Assembly: GCF_036046055.1 (NCBI RefSeq)
Contig: NZ_CP107939.1
Location: 1,674,001 to 1,738,000, forward strand
Origin: Nocardia sp. NBC_00403
Lineage (GTDB): Bacteria > Actinomycetota > Actinomycetes > Mycobacteriales > Mycobacteriaceae
Direction: 5' to 3'
Length of the DNA stretch: 64,000 nt
The first letter of the stretch is position 1. The number at the start of each line of letters is the position of its first letter. The notes under the pieces were generated by a model. It saw only the letters and a list, made by a program, of their open reading frames with translations. It was not told the origin of the DNA and did no database searches. Made by a program: the position numbers and the translations under genes. Positions 49,647 through 58,508 of the stretch are shown here, in pieces.

Positions 49647-50456
49647 TCAATCGAGGCTCGGGCGCTCGGATTTGCCCTTGCTGTCCCACGCGGGCCATTC
49701 CTCGCTGATGCTGCCGGTCCAGTTGGGCTGTCTGCGATCGCGGAAGGCCGCCATCGCCTCGCCGCCATCGATGCTCTTGGCGACGTGCTCGTTCAGGTCA
49801 CCCTCGAGTTGGCCGACCACGGTCGGGCTCATGCCGAGCCCCTCCCACAGCAGTCGCTTCGACAACGCGACCGGCAGCGGCGCCGACCCGTTCGCGATGT
49901 CGTGCGCGATCGCGAGCGCGGTCGGCACCACTTCGCCCGCGGGCAGGCAGCCGTTGGCGAGGCCCATTGCCTTGGCCTCGTCGCCGTCGAAGGTCCGGCC
50001 GGTCAGCATGATGTCCGCGGCATTGGCCATACCGACCAGCCGCGGCAGCGTCCAGTGCGCGTAGCCGTCGGCGAGCACGCCGCGGCGGACCTGGTTGAGC
50101 CCGTACACCGCATCCCGCGCCATGTACCGCAGATCGCACTGGAGAGCCAGCGCGAGCCCGATACCGACCGCGTGACCGTTCACCGCGGCGATCACCGGTT
50201 TACGTACCCGCCACGGCGGCGGCTCGATGGTCGCACTGACATCACCCACCCGATTGGAAAGGTCAGCGCCCGCGCAGAACGCGGGCGGCGTGCCGGTCAG
50301 GACGACCGCGCGAATCGCATCCTCGGCGTCGCAGCGTGCCAGCGCGGCACTGAGTTCGGCAGCCATCGCCGGCGTGACGGCGTTCTGCTGAGCGGGACGA
50401 TTGAGCGTGAGCACGGCGATGCCCGCAGAGACATCGACGAGCAATTCCGGACTCAT
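49647..50456 (-). CDS. Enoyl-CoA hydratase/isomerase family protein
   Basis: A 269-residue crotonase-fold protein of fatty acid breakdown. It shows VLTLNRPAQQNAVTPAMAAE, the oxyanion loops TGTPPAFCAGADL and AVNGHAVGIGLALALQCDLRYMA, and VRRGVLADGYAHWTLPRLVG, where the usual acidic residues of the active site are only partly kept, so hydratase activity is not certain. It faces rlmB/DUF4190 convergently. The repeat array of locus 3 lies upstream of its ATG. Confidence 0.88.
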   Translation of the reverse strand: MSPELLVDVSAGIAVLTLNRPAQQNAVTPAMAAELSAALARCDAEDAIRAVVLTGTPPAFCAGADLSNRVGDVSATIEPPPWRVRKPVIAAVNGHAVGIGLALALQCDLRYMARDAVYGLNQVRRGVLADGYAHWTLPRLVGMANAADIMLTGRTFDGDEAKAMGLANGCLPAGEVVPTALAIAHDIANGSAPLPVALSKRLLWEGLGMSPTVVGQLEGDLNEHVAKSIDGGEAMAAFRDRRQPNWTGSISEEWPAWDSKGKSERPSLD

Positions 50457-50526
50457 GCCACTGGATGTTAATGGAGTTTGATTTGCAGCGGGCTGTGTGT
50501 TTTTGGCAGCGCCTTCGGCGCTGCGT

Positions 50527-50620
50527 GTTCGCGGCCCCCTTGGTCTCGCTTCCGAGCCGTCGAGACTCGCGCCTGCGGCGCATGCGCTTCGACGACTCGG
50601 AAGCGAGACGGGCCGCGAAC
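50527..50620. repeat. Long inverted repeat (locus 3)
   Basis: Second full copy of the element at 37685-37778: outer arms GTTCGCGGCCC/GGGCCGCGAAC and inner 21-bp arms with one mismatch (CGACGACTCGG in the right arm). Both copies are preceded by TTGGCAGCGCCTTCGGCGCT. Confidence 0.9.
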
Positions 50621-50651
50621 TCTAGTGCTCGGTCTCGCTTCGCTCGGAAGG

Positions 50652-51140
50652 CATCATCGTGCCGAGTGGGTGCGTTTGTGGGGGTCTTGCGACTTTGTTG
50701 TGGGCGCTTGGGGGGTTCGGAGGTGAGATGGGGGTCGCGAACTTTGGTGCTGGATGTTGCTGTGTTCGGTAGACATCATCGTGCCGAGTGGGTGCGTTTG
50801 TGGGGGTCTTGCGACTTTGTTGTGGGCGCTTGGGGGGTTCGGAGGTGAGATGGGGGTCGCGAACTTTGGTGCTGGATGTTGCTGTGTTCGGTAGACATCA
50901 TCGTGCCGAGTGGGTGCGTTTGTGGGGGTCTTGCGACTTTGTTGTGGGCGCTTCGGGTGTTCGGAGGCGAGATGGGGGTCGCGAACTTTGGTGCTGGATG
51001 TTGCTGTGTTCGGTAGACATCATCGTGCCGAATGGGCACGTCTGTGGGATCTTGCGAACTGTTGTACGCGCTTCGGCTGCTCGGACGCGAGACGGGGCGA
51101 ACTCTTTTGCTGGATCTCGCTTCACTCGGAAGGTGTCATC
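50652..51140. repeat. Tandem array of 122-bp units (locus 3)
   Basis: The marker CATCATCGTGCCGAGTGGG starts at 50652, 50774 and 50896, with a variant at 51018, spaced exactly 122 bases; a final degenerate copy is near 51134. Units 1-3 are almost identical and contain CTTGCGACTTTGTTGTGGGC and GTTGCTGTGTTCGGTAGA. Related to but distinct from the units at loci 1 and 2. Confidence 0.92.
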
Positions 51141-51157
51141 GTGCCTAGTGGGGGCGC

Positions 51158-52333
51158 TCAGTTGCTGCGCAATACCTTGCGGCCGATGGCGTACTTGTGG
51201 ACCTCTGTCGGGCCGTCGTAGAGGCGGAAGGCGCGCATGTCGCGGAAGATCATTTCGACTACGGTTTCGTCGCTGATGCCGATCCCGCCGAGCACCTGCA
51301 CGCAGCGATCGGCGACCTTGAACAGTTCTTCGGAGACGAAGGCTTTGGCGATGGAGCTTTCGTGGCGCGCCTTCTCGCCCTGGTCCATCAGCCAGCAGGC
51401 GTGCCAGATGGTCAGGCGGCACTGGTGCAGTGCGATCTCGTTGTCCGCCAACATGAACGACACGCCTTCGTGGTCGCCGATCGGCTTGCCGAATGCGGTG
51501 CGGGTCTTGGCGTAGTCGACCGCGATGCTCTGTGCCCGCTCGGCCGCGCCGAGCCAGCGCATGCAGTGGGTGAGCCGGGCGGGGGCCAGCCGCAACTGCG
51601 CGTAGCGCAGCGCCTGGCCGGTCTCGCCGAGCAGTGCCGACTGGGGCAGGGTGAGGTTGTCGAAGCGGACGACGCCGTGGCCGCCGACGTAGTTGCGGTC
51701 CATCGTGTTCATGGTGCGCTCGATGACGATGCCGGGCTGGTCGCCGTCGGTCAGGAACAGCGTCGGGCCTTCCGGCACGTGCGGGTTCGGCGCAACCTTG
51801 GCCATGATGATCCAGGTCTTCGCGCCGTCGGCGCCGGTGATCAGCCACTTGCGGCCGTTGATAGTGAAGTTCTCGCCGTCGAAGGTCGCGGTGGTGGCCA
51901 GCTGGCCCGGGTCCGAGCCCGCGCCGTCCGGCTCGGTCATCGCGAAGACGGTGCGCTGGTGGCCGGCAACCGCGGGGGCGAGGTGGCGTTCGACCTGCTC
52001 GGGGTTGGCGATCTTGGAAAGCAGGAACATATTGCCCTCGTCGGGCGCGGCACAGTTCATGGCGACCGGGCCGAGGGTGGACCAGCCCGCCGCCTCGTAG
52101 ATCACGGCTTGCTCGATGTGCGTGAGCCCGCGCCCGCCGAGAGACTCCGGGGCCTGGACGGTCAGCAGCCTCTCGGCGCGGGCCAGTTCGACGAGTTCCT
52201 GCCTGAGCTCATCGGTCGGGCCGTGCGAGGTCAGCCGCGGGTCGCGCTCGAAGGGGACGATCTTGTCGATGACGAACTGGCGTACCCGGTCGCGTTCGGC
52301 GGCGAGTTCGGCGGGAATCGTGAAGTCGATCAT
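51158..52333 (-). CDS. Acyl-CoA dehydrogenase
   Basis: A 391-residue flavoenzyme of the acyl-CoA dehydrogenase/FadE family. It has the FAD-binding TVFAMTEPDGAGSDPGQL, the NGRKWLITGADGA segment, the KTRTAFGKPIGDHEGVSFML arginine region and the C-terminal QVLGGIGISDETVVEMIFRDMR ending with the catalytic-region YDGPTEVHKYAIG. Length suggests a long-chain or branched-chain enzyme. It is followed by the hydratase gene on the same strand but the repeat array lies between them. Confidence 0.92.
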   Translation of the reverse strand: MIDFTIPAELAAERDRVRQFVIDKIVPFERDPRLTSHGPTDELRQELVELARAERLLTVQAPESLGGRGLTHIEQAVIYEAAGWSTLGPVAMNCAAPDEGNMFLLSKIANPEQVERHLAPAVAGHQRTVFAMTEPDGAGSDPGQLATTATFDGENFTINGRKWLITGADGAKTWIIMAKVAPNPHVPEGPTLFLTDGDQPGIVIERTMNTMDRNYVGGHGVVRFDNLTLPQSALLGETGQALRYAQLRLAPARLTHCMRWLGAAERAQSIAVDYAKTRTAFGKPIGDHEGVSFMLADNEIALHQCRLTIWHACWLMDQGEKARHESSIAKAFVSEELFKVADRCVQVLGGIGISDETVVEMIFRDMRAFRLYDGPTEVHKYAIGRKVLRSN

Positions 52334-52593
52334 CGTTGGTCACCATTCGTTCGGGGGCGCGTCCGTCGAGCATACGAAACCTCCGCAGCCCTACTGAAGG
52401 CACCCGCCCTCAGCCATCGGAGATGTCGATCGCGCAGACTTCATGCGAATCGGAGTTCGCCAGATCTGTCGAGAATCCGGCCGGTGTTTCGAGCGGTCGA
52501 TGTACGCGACGGTTCCGACACCGTGCTGCACCGCTACCGGGTCGAGCGGTCCGAGGTGATCGGTGCGCGGTCGCGTGTCCGGCGCTCGGCGGC
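52334..52593. other. Region between znuB and the acyl-CoA dehydrogenase gene
   Basis: About 260 bases without a supported gene; presumed to hold the promoter of the dehydrogenase gene. Confidence 0.5.
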
Positions 52594-53472
52594 TCAGGCG
52601 GTCCGGGCGGTCCGGGCGGCGCGGCGGCGCTGCGGCCCGACCACGCGGCAGATCAGGTAGATCAGGAACGAGATCGTCGTGACGAACGTCGACACCGGAA
52701 CGCCGGGCGCGAGCGACAACAGAATGCCGCCGACGGCGGCGATCTCGGCGAACACCACGGCAAGCACGGTGGCGCGCACCGGATTCGCGGTCAGCTGCGC
52801 CGCCGCCGCTGCCGGGGTGATCAGCAGCGCGAGCACCAGCAGGGCCCCGACGATCTGCACGCCGAACGCGGCCGTGATGCCGAGCATGACGGCGAACACC
52901 ACCGACAGCGCCCGCACCGGTACGCCGCGGGCCAGCGCCACCTCCGGATCGGAGCTGGCGAACAGCAGTGGCCGATAGACCATGGCGAGCACGGCGAGCA
53001 CCAGCACCGTGCAGGTCGCCAGCAGCGCGAGGCCGCTGTAGCCGACGCTGACCACCTGACCGGTCAGCAGTGAGAACTTCGATCCGGCGCGTTCGGGACC
53101 GAGCCAGAGGAACAGTACCGAGAGCCCGAGCCCGAACGACAGCACCACCGCGATCACCGAATCACGTTCCCGCGCTTTGGTTCCGAGCACGCCGAACAGC
53201 ACCGCGGCCACGACGGAGCCGACGATCGCGCCGAGGCCGACCCCGATCCCGGCAAGCAAGGCGGCGGCCGCACCGGTCAGCGAGAGCTCGCTGGTGCCGT
53301 GCACCGCGAAGGACATCTGTCTGCTGATGATCAGCGGGCCGATGGCGCCCGCGAGCAACCCGAGCAGGGCAGCGGCCAGCACCGCCTGCTGGACGAAGGA
53401 GTAGGACAGCAGGTTCACGGTGGTGGAGAAGTCGAACATCTTCGACACCACACCCGAGAGTTTGTCGATCAC
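52594..53472 (-). CDS. znuB: Zinc/manganese ABC transporter permease
   Basis: A 292-residue membrane protein of the metal ABC-3 permease family with about eight or nine helices, including LAAALLGLLAGAIGPLIISR, and the conserved cytosolic-coupling stretch ASSDPEVALARGVPVRALSV. The GTG at 53472 overlaps the ATPase stop (GTGA). The final residues are Arg-rich. Zn or Mn specificity rests on the neighbours and the Zur-like site. Confidence 0.9.
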   Translation of the reverse strand: MIDKLSGVVSKMFDFSTTVNLLSYSFVQQAVLAAALLGLLAGAIGPLIISRQMSFAVHGTSELSLTGAAAALLAGIGVGLGAIVGSVVAAVLFGVLGTKARERDSVIAVVLSFGLGLSVLFLWLGPERAGSKFSLLTGQVVSVGYSGLALLATCTVLVLAVLAMVYRPLLFASSDPEVALARGVPVRALSVVFAVMLGITAAFGVQIVGALLVLALLITPAAAAAQLTANPVRATVLAVVFAEIAAVGGILLSLAPGVPVSTFVTTISFLIYLICRVVGPQRRRAARTARTA

Positions 53473-54419
53473 GCGCGAACCCCGCTCGGCTCGGTCTCGG
53501 TTGCGGAAAGCCGCGAGTCGGGCTCGGATGGCACGGCGCCATGGCAATGCTGGGCGCCGGCCGCGCCGAGCGCGTCCATGGTGTCTCCGGTGCCGACCAC
53601 GACCAGCCTGCCGCGTACCCGCAGCACGTCGACCTCGGTCTGATACAGCTCCGACAGCACCGCCGAAGTCATCACCTCGTCCGGCGTTCCGATCCGGAAC
53701 TTCCCGTCCACCAGGTACAGCACCCGATCCACCAGCGGCAGAATCGGATTGATCTCGTGCGTCACGAACAGCACCGCGGTGTCGTGGGTGCGTCTGCGCC
53801 GATCGATCAGCTCGGACACCAGCCGCTGATTGGCCAGGTCCAGGCTGAGCAACGGCTCGTCACAGAGCAGCACCTTGGGATCGCCGACCAGCGCCTGCGC
53901 AACCCGCAGCCGCTGCTGTTCGCCGCCGGACATGGATTCCAGTGGCGCGTAGGCGAATTTCTCGGCGCCGACGTCGGCGATGGCGGCCGCGACCTTGCGC
54001 TTGCGTGCCGCCCGCCCGCGCAGCCCCACCCCCCAGCGGTGTCCGTCGACGCCGAGTCCGACCAGGTCGACGCCACGCAGCTGCACGCCTGCGTCGATGG
54101 TCTTCTGTTGCGGCACATAGCCGATGTCTGGATTGCCCGCGCGGGCGGGCGCGCCTGCGATTTCGGCGGTTCCCGAGCTGAGGGCGAGCTGTCCGAGCAG
54201 CACCTTCAGCAGCGAGGTCTTGCCGGATCCGTTCGGCCCGAGCACCGCGACGAACTCGCCTTGCCGAATGTCGAGATCCAGTCCCTGCCAGAGCGTGCGG
54301 TCGCCGAACGACATCCGCGCGGCGTCGAGATGGACGGCGGCCTCATCGTTGCTCATCCGCGACGGCAACCGCCGTTCGACCGGTTCGGCATGTTCGGTCA
54401 GCGCGGTTCCCTCACTCAT
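53469..54419 (-). CDS. znuC: Zinc/manganese ABC transporter ATP-binding protein
   Basis: A 316-residue ATPase. It contains Walker A GPNGSGKTSLLKVLL, signature SMSGGEQQRLRVAQAL, Walker B VLLCDEPLLSLDLA and switch His in FVTHEINP. About 50 extra residues follow the core (from GRLVVVGTGDTM) with an HCHG motif that could bind metal. It stands between the permease and substrate-binding genes in the same operon. Confidence 0.92.
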   Translation of the reverse strand: MSEGTALTEHAEPVERRLPSRMSNDEAAVHLDAARMSFGDRTLWQGLDLDIRQGEFVAVLGPNGSGKTSLLKVLLGQLALSSGTAEIAGAPARAGNPDIGYVPQQKTIDAGVQLRGVDLVGLGVDGHRWGVGLRGRAARKRKVAAAIADVGAEKFAYAPLESMSGGEQQRLRVAQALVGDPKVLLCDEPLLSLDLANQRLVSELIDRRRRTHDTAVLFVTHEINPILPLVDRVLYLVDGKFRIGTPDEVMTSAVLSELYQTEVDVLRVRGRLVVVGTGDTMDALGAAGAQHCHGAVPSEPDSRLSATETEPSGVRA

Positions 54420-54545
54420 CTCGGCACATCTCCGCCCGCATCGGGCTCGCCCCTGGTGGCGCAGGCTCGGCCACCGGCCGCATCAGCGCGGTGCTCGGCG
54501 ACATCGGTATGGTCCATGGCCGCATCGGCTCAGCCCCCGGCGACA

Positions 54546-55427
54546 TCATCTCAGCGCCACGGCGAGAGCCTGGGCGTTATCGGTCTGCCACTGAATGTAA
54601 TCCACACCCGCGGGCAGCGTTTCGGTCACCTCGACGACAGGGAGGCTCGCAGACTCCGCCAACGCGCGCAGATTCTTGGTGATCTTGTCCTGGGTCTGCA
54701 CGTTGTAGACCAGGGCGCGGACCTTCTTGCCGGTCAGCAGATCCTGGGTCGCGGCGACGGCAGCGGGGGCCGGATCGGTCTCCTGCTCGATCGCTTCCTG
54801 GAACTCGTGCGGGGTCAGATCCGCGGCGCCCGCGGCGACGAGCAGGTAATGCGCGAGTGGTTCGGACTGCAGCACCGGCGTTTTCGGGTGCTCGGCGGCG
54901 ATCTTGGTGGCGATGGCGGTGATCGCGCCCAGCCGGCTCTTGAACACCGCGGCGCGGTCGGTGTAGGCGGCGGCGTGCGCCGCGTCGATCTCGCCGAGTG
55001 CTGCGGCGATTCGGTCGGCGACCGTACCGACGGTGCTCAGGTCGTAGAAGACGTGCTCGTTCTCGTCGCTCTTGTCGGTGCGGGATTCGAAGGCGTCGAC
55101 GGTGCGCTTGCTCTTGCCGGATACGGCTTTCTCGATGAACTCGTCGTAGCCGCCGCCGTTGTAGACGACCAGATCTGCATCACTGATCTTCGCGGACTCC
55201 ACCGCGGAGGTCTCGTGGGAGTGCGGATCGGCCGACGGATCGCTGACGATGGCTGTCACTGTGGCGTCCGGCCCTGCAATGGTCGCGGCGATGCCACCCC
55301 ACACATTCGTCGATGCGACGACGCTCGGTTTGTCGGAGTCCTTCGAAGCGCCGCACGCGGTGAGGGCGAGTGCGGTGGCCACTCCCACGCTGATGCCGGC
55401 GAATTTCATGGCAATTCGGGATCTCAC
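54546..55427 (-). CDS. znuA: Zinc/manganese ABC transporter substrate-binding lipoprotein
   Basis: A 293-residue cluster-9 metal-binding lipoprotein. The lipobox is LALTACGASKD. Metal ligands of the family are visible: His in ADPHSHETS, His near ENEHVFYDLST, a region around LQSEPLAHYLL, and the C-terminal VYNVQTQDK segment. The long His-rich loop of Gram-negative ZnuA is absent. GTG 55427 is chosen for GGAG nine bases upstream; ATG 55409 is an alternative. A Zur-like dyad precedes it. Confidence 0.9.
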   Translation of the reverse strand: MRSRIAMKFAGISVGVATALALTACGASKDSDKPSVVASTNVWGGIAATIAGPDATVTAIVSDPSADPHSHETSAVESAKISDADLVVYNGGGYDEFIEKAVSGKSKRTVDAFESRTDKSDENEHVFYDLSTVGTVADRIAAALGEIDAAHAAAYTDRAAVFKSRLGAITAIATKIAAEHPKTPVLQSEPLAHYLLVAAGAADLTPHEFQEAIEQETDPAPAAVAATQDLLTGKKVRALVYNVQTQDKITKNLRALAESASLPVVEVTETLPAGVDYIQWQTDNAQALAVALR

Positions 55428-55515
55428 GCGGGGGTACTCCTGGCGGCGCTCTGGATCTCGCAGCGCTGTGTTCCGACCGACCCGCAAGTAGTCGCTGGCG
55501 GCAGTGCTCTAGATC

Positions 55516-55538
55516 ATAATGGAAATCGTTACCGTTTT
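55516..55538. promoter_or_regulatory. Zur-like operator upstream of znuA
   Basis: AATGGAAATCGTTACCGTT is an imperfect dyad resembling actinobacterial Zur boxes (TGAAAATnATTTTCA type). It lies about 90 bases before the znuA start, as expected for zinc-repressed importers. Confidence 0.5.
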
Positions 55539-55598
55539 ACTTTAGCAAGAGTCCCCGCTGAGCACGAGTCGGTGTTTCCTGCATCACTCGAATACGAG

Positions 55599-55634
55599 CC
55601 GGGCCCGCGAACAGGGAATCGTTCGCGGGCCCGG
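55599..55634 (-). terminator. Hairpin terminator after the trehalose gene
   Basis: A perfect 14-bp GC-rich stem (CCGGGCCCGCGAAC and GTTCGCGGGCCCGG) with 8-base loop lies 21 bases beyond the stop of the minus-strand trehalose gene. There is no clear T-tract. Confidence 0.75.
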
Positions 55635-55655
55635 GTTATGTGGTTGTCGAAGCGG

Positions 55656-58226
55656 CTAGACGAGCGCCTCCACCGGCTTGCCGAGCAGCTGGGCGCAACG
55701 CAGCAGGCCGAGATGGCTGTAGGCCTGCGGGTGGTTGCCGAGCGAGCGTTCGGCCACCGGGTCGTACTCCTCGCTGAGCAGGCCGGTCGGGCCCGCGACG
55801 TCGACCAGCTGGGCGAACAGCGCCTCGGCGTCGGAGCGCTTGCCGATCAGCAGATACGCCTCGACCAGCCAGGCCGCGCACAGATGGAAGCCACCCTCGC
55901 CGCCGGGCAGGCCGTCGTCGTGGTGGTACCGGTACACGGTCGAGCCGCTGCGCAGCTCGGCCTCGGTGGCAACGACCGTCGCCGCGAACCGGGGATCGGA
56001 AGGCTCGATGAGCCCGCTGAGACCGATGTGCAGTGTGGCCGCGTCCAGGTCGGTGCCGTCGTAGGCCGCGGTGTAGGACTGGACCTCTTCGTTCCAGCCC
56101 TTGGTCTTGACCTCGTCGGCGATGATGTCGCGCAACGTGACCCAGACCGGATCGATCTGCCGATCGAACTTCTGCGCCAACGTGATCGCCCTGTCGATGG
56201 TCAACCAGCCCATCACCTTGGAATACACGTGGTGGCGCGGGTTGCCGCGGATCTCCCAGATGCCGTGGTCGGGTTCCTGCCAGCGCCGCTGCACCGCGGA
56301 AACCATGGCGTGCACCAGCTCCCAGTCGGCATCCGGCAGCGCGTGCGCCGGATCGGTGATCCCCTTGTGCTCGCGGCCATGGGCCAGCGACGCGATGAGG
56401 TCGACAATCGGACCGAAAACGTCCAGCTGCACCTGCATATTCGCGGCGTTACCGACGCGCACCGGCCGCGATCCCGCATAACCCGGGAGCTGATCGATCG
56501 ACGCCTCGGGCGGCAGGGTCTCGCCGTACAACGTGTACAGCGGGTGCAGGCGCTCCGGGCCGGGCAAGGTCTCGAGCACCCGGTGCACCCAGCCGAGGAA
56601 TTCCTCCGCCTCGGTGAGTGAGCCGAGTGAAACCAGCGCCTGTGCGGTCAGTGAGGCATCGCGCAGCCAGCAGTAGCGGTAGTCCCAGTTGCGCACGCCG
56701 CCGATGTCCTCCGGCAGCGAGGTGGTCGCGGCGGCCAGGATCGAACCGGACGGGGCGTGCACGAGCCCGCGCAGGGTGAGCGCGGAGCGCTTCATCAGAT
56801 CCGGCTTCAGCGGCGGCAATTCGAGCTTGGCCGCCCACTGGGCCCAGTAATCCTCTGCGTCCCTTCGTCGTTCCGGCTCGCTGGTCATGGCGGGCGCGAG
56901 ATCCTGCGTGCCACAGCGCATTTCCAGCACGATCGGACCGTCCGACGGATCGACGACGGCGCGCGCCGAGCTGTGCATGCCGTCGGTCTGGATCTCCCAT
57001 TCCACGCCGGGGGAGCGCAGCACCATCGGGTCGTTGGTGCCGAGCACGCGCAGCCCGGTCGGTTCGCATTCGATGGTCACCGGCACCTGGCCGAATTCCG
57101 GTCGCGGTGCGAAGGTGACGACCGCTTTGGCGTCACCGGTGATCACCCGGGTCAGGTCGGTCCTGGTCGGCGCGACGTCGTGCGGCAGGTAGTCGACCAC
57201 TTGCAGGCTGGCCCAACGGGTTTCGACGGTCATGGTGCCGTCGATGTAGCGCTGCGAGAGCGGCAGCCCCGGCCGTTCCGGAGCGATGGTGAAGTGGCCG
57301 GCGTCGGGTCCGCCGAGCAGGTGTGCGAACACCGCCGCCGAATCCGGTTCCGGATGGCAGAACCAGGTGACCGTCGCGTCCGGCGTCAGCAGCGCGACCG
57401 AGCGCGGACTCGACAGCATGGTCAGACGCTCGATGCGCGGCGCGCTCGCGCCCGCCAACCAGGTGCGTCGCTCTTCGAGCAGGAAGGCCAGCGCCCAGGA
57501 CACGCACTCGGTGTTGTCGACCCGGAACTTGGCCATGCTCTCGCCCTTGCCGACCTTGATGCCGACATCGGGGCCCGAGAGCATGCGGAAGGCCTTCTCG
57601 TCGGTGACGTCGTCGCCGAAGAACACCGCGGCGGACGCGCCCTCCTGGTGTCGGACGGTATCGAGCGCGACGCCCTTGTCCGTCTGGATCACCGCGAGCT
57701 CGATGACTTCCTTGCCCTCGGTCACCTGCACACCGACCCAACAGGCCGGCCCTTGCCTGACCTGTTTGAGCGCGCGGAGGCCGATTTCCGGGCTGGCATT
57801 GCGCACATGCAACGCGACGCTGGCAGGTTTGATCTCCACCGAGGCGCCGGGGTTGTCCGCGGCGATCTGGGAAAGAGAGGTCTGCACTTCTTGCAGCAGC
57901 TGTTTAGCGTCGTTGTCGATGGCATGCACGAAGCCGACATCGAATTCCGAGCCATGGCTACCGATGAGTTGCACCTCGACCGGGAGTCTGGACAGTGCCG
58001 CGAGATCCCGCAGCGCGCGGCCGGAAATAACGGCCGCGGTCGTTCCCGTAAGGCCGGCGAGCGCGCGCAGCGCGCTCACCGATTCCCGGTGGGGAAAAGC
58101 CTTCGTCGGGTCGGACACGATGGGCGCGATCGTCCCGTCGTAGTCCGATGCGACCAACAGCCGTGGCACGCGCGCAACCGTCGACAATGCACGGCGAAGT
58201 TCAAGTGGCAGATCCTGTGCGCTCAC
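55656..58226 (-). CDS. Bifunctional trehalose-6-phosphate phosphatase / GH15 trehalase-like protein
   Basis: An 856-residue fusion. Residues about 15-260 form a HAD-type trehalose phosphatase with nucleophile Asp28 and Asp30 in SDYDGTIAPI, the SGR motif and FFGDDVTDEKAF. The rest is a glycoside hydrolase family 15 protein: an N-terminal beta domain (PRSVALLTPDATVTWFCHPE) and an (alpha/alpha)6 barrel with NWDYRYCWLRDASLT and the C-terminal acid in GLLSEEYDP. Actinobacterial GH15 members include trehalases, so one chain may both make and split trehalose. Fusion and catalytic motifs are seen; dual activity is inferred. Confidence 0.88.
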   Translation of the reverse strand: MSAQDLPLELRRALSTVARVPRLLVASDYDGTIAPIVSDPTKAFPHRESVSALRALAGLTGTTAAVISGRALRDLAALSRLPVEVQLIGSHGSEFDVGFVHAIDNDAKQLLQEVQTSLSQIAADNPGASVEIKPASVALHVRNASPEIGLRALKQVRQGPACWVGVQVTEGKEVIELAVIQTDKGVALDTVRHQEGASAAVFFGDDVTDEKAFRMLSGPDVGIKVGKGESMAKFRVDNTECVSWALAFLLEERRTWLAGASAPRIERLTMLSSPRSVALLTPDATVTWFCHPEPDSAAVFAHLLGGPDAGHFTIAPERPGLPLSQRYIDGTMTVETRWASLQVVDYLPHDVAPTRTDLTRVITGDAKAVVTFAPRPEFGQVPVTIECEPTGLRVLGTNDPMVLRSPGVEWEIQTDGMHSSARAVVDPSDGPIVLEMRCGTQDLAPAMTSEPERRRDAEDYWAQWAAKLELPPLKPDLMKRSALTLRGLVHAPSGSILAAATTSLPEDIGGVRNWDYRYCWLRDASLTAQALVSLGSLTEAEEFLGWVHRVLETLPGPERLHPLYTLYGETLPPEASIDQLPGYAGSRPVRVGNAANMQVQLDVFGPIVDLIASLAHGREHKGITDPAHALPDADWELVHAMVSAVQRRWQEPDHGIWEIRGNPRHHVYSKVMGWLTIDRAITLAQKFDRQIDPVWVTLRDIIADEVKTKGWNEEVQSYTAAYDGTDLDAATLHIGLSGLIEPSDPRFAATVVATEAELRSGSTVYRYHHDDGLPGGEGGFHLCAAWLVEAYLLIGKRSDAEALFAQLVDVAGPTGLLSEEYDPVAERSLGNHPQAYSHLGLLRCAQLLGKPVEALV

Positions 58227-58508
58227 GCATCCAACCTAGTGATCGGAGGAGTTTTTTCAGGGGCGCGGTGAACAATACTGTGTTTAATTTGTCGCACATA
58301 CGCGCGCCGGTGTGCGTGCGCACGATTGCGTCCTGGCTTATCAACCATCTAGTGGATTTGCCCAGCTGGCGTGCTTTTACCCAACTTCCAGCGTGGGCTG
58401 GCTCACTTCGGCCGACTCGCGCGCAGGTGCTCCCGGTGGTGGTGAGCCCGCCCGACGGAGTTGCCTGGAATCAACTGGATCCGTGCTCGTCCGGGTGCGG
58501 GCCCCGCC
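58227..58508. other. Intergenic region between the trehalose gene and kstR
   Basis: About 280 bases with no supported gene and no strong structure. Presumably it includes the promoter of the trehalose gene. Confidence 0.5.

Larger units (their letters stand above)
50457..51157. other. Repeat-rich intergenic region (locus 3)
   Basis: About 700 bases between two minus-strand genes, occupied by the long hairpin and a 122-bp tandem array. No coding frame is supported. Confidence 0.8.

Noticed and set aside
54420-54545. Short repeats (GGCCGCATC, GGCGACATC) in the znuA-znuC gap
   Set aside because: Two degenerate copies of short GC-rich words; no clear structure or function.
53541-56621. A 1026-codon open frame on the plus strand
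   Set aside because: It runs antisense through znuC, znuA and the trehalose gene, which have clear family motifs; long antisense frames are common at this GC content.
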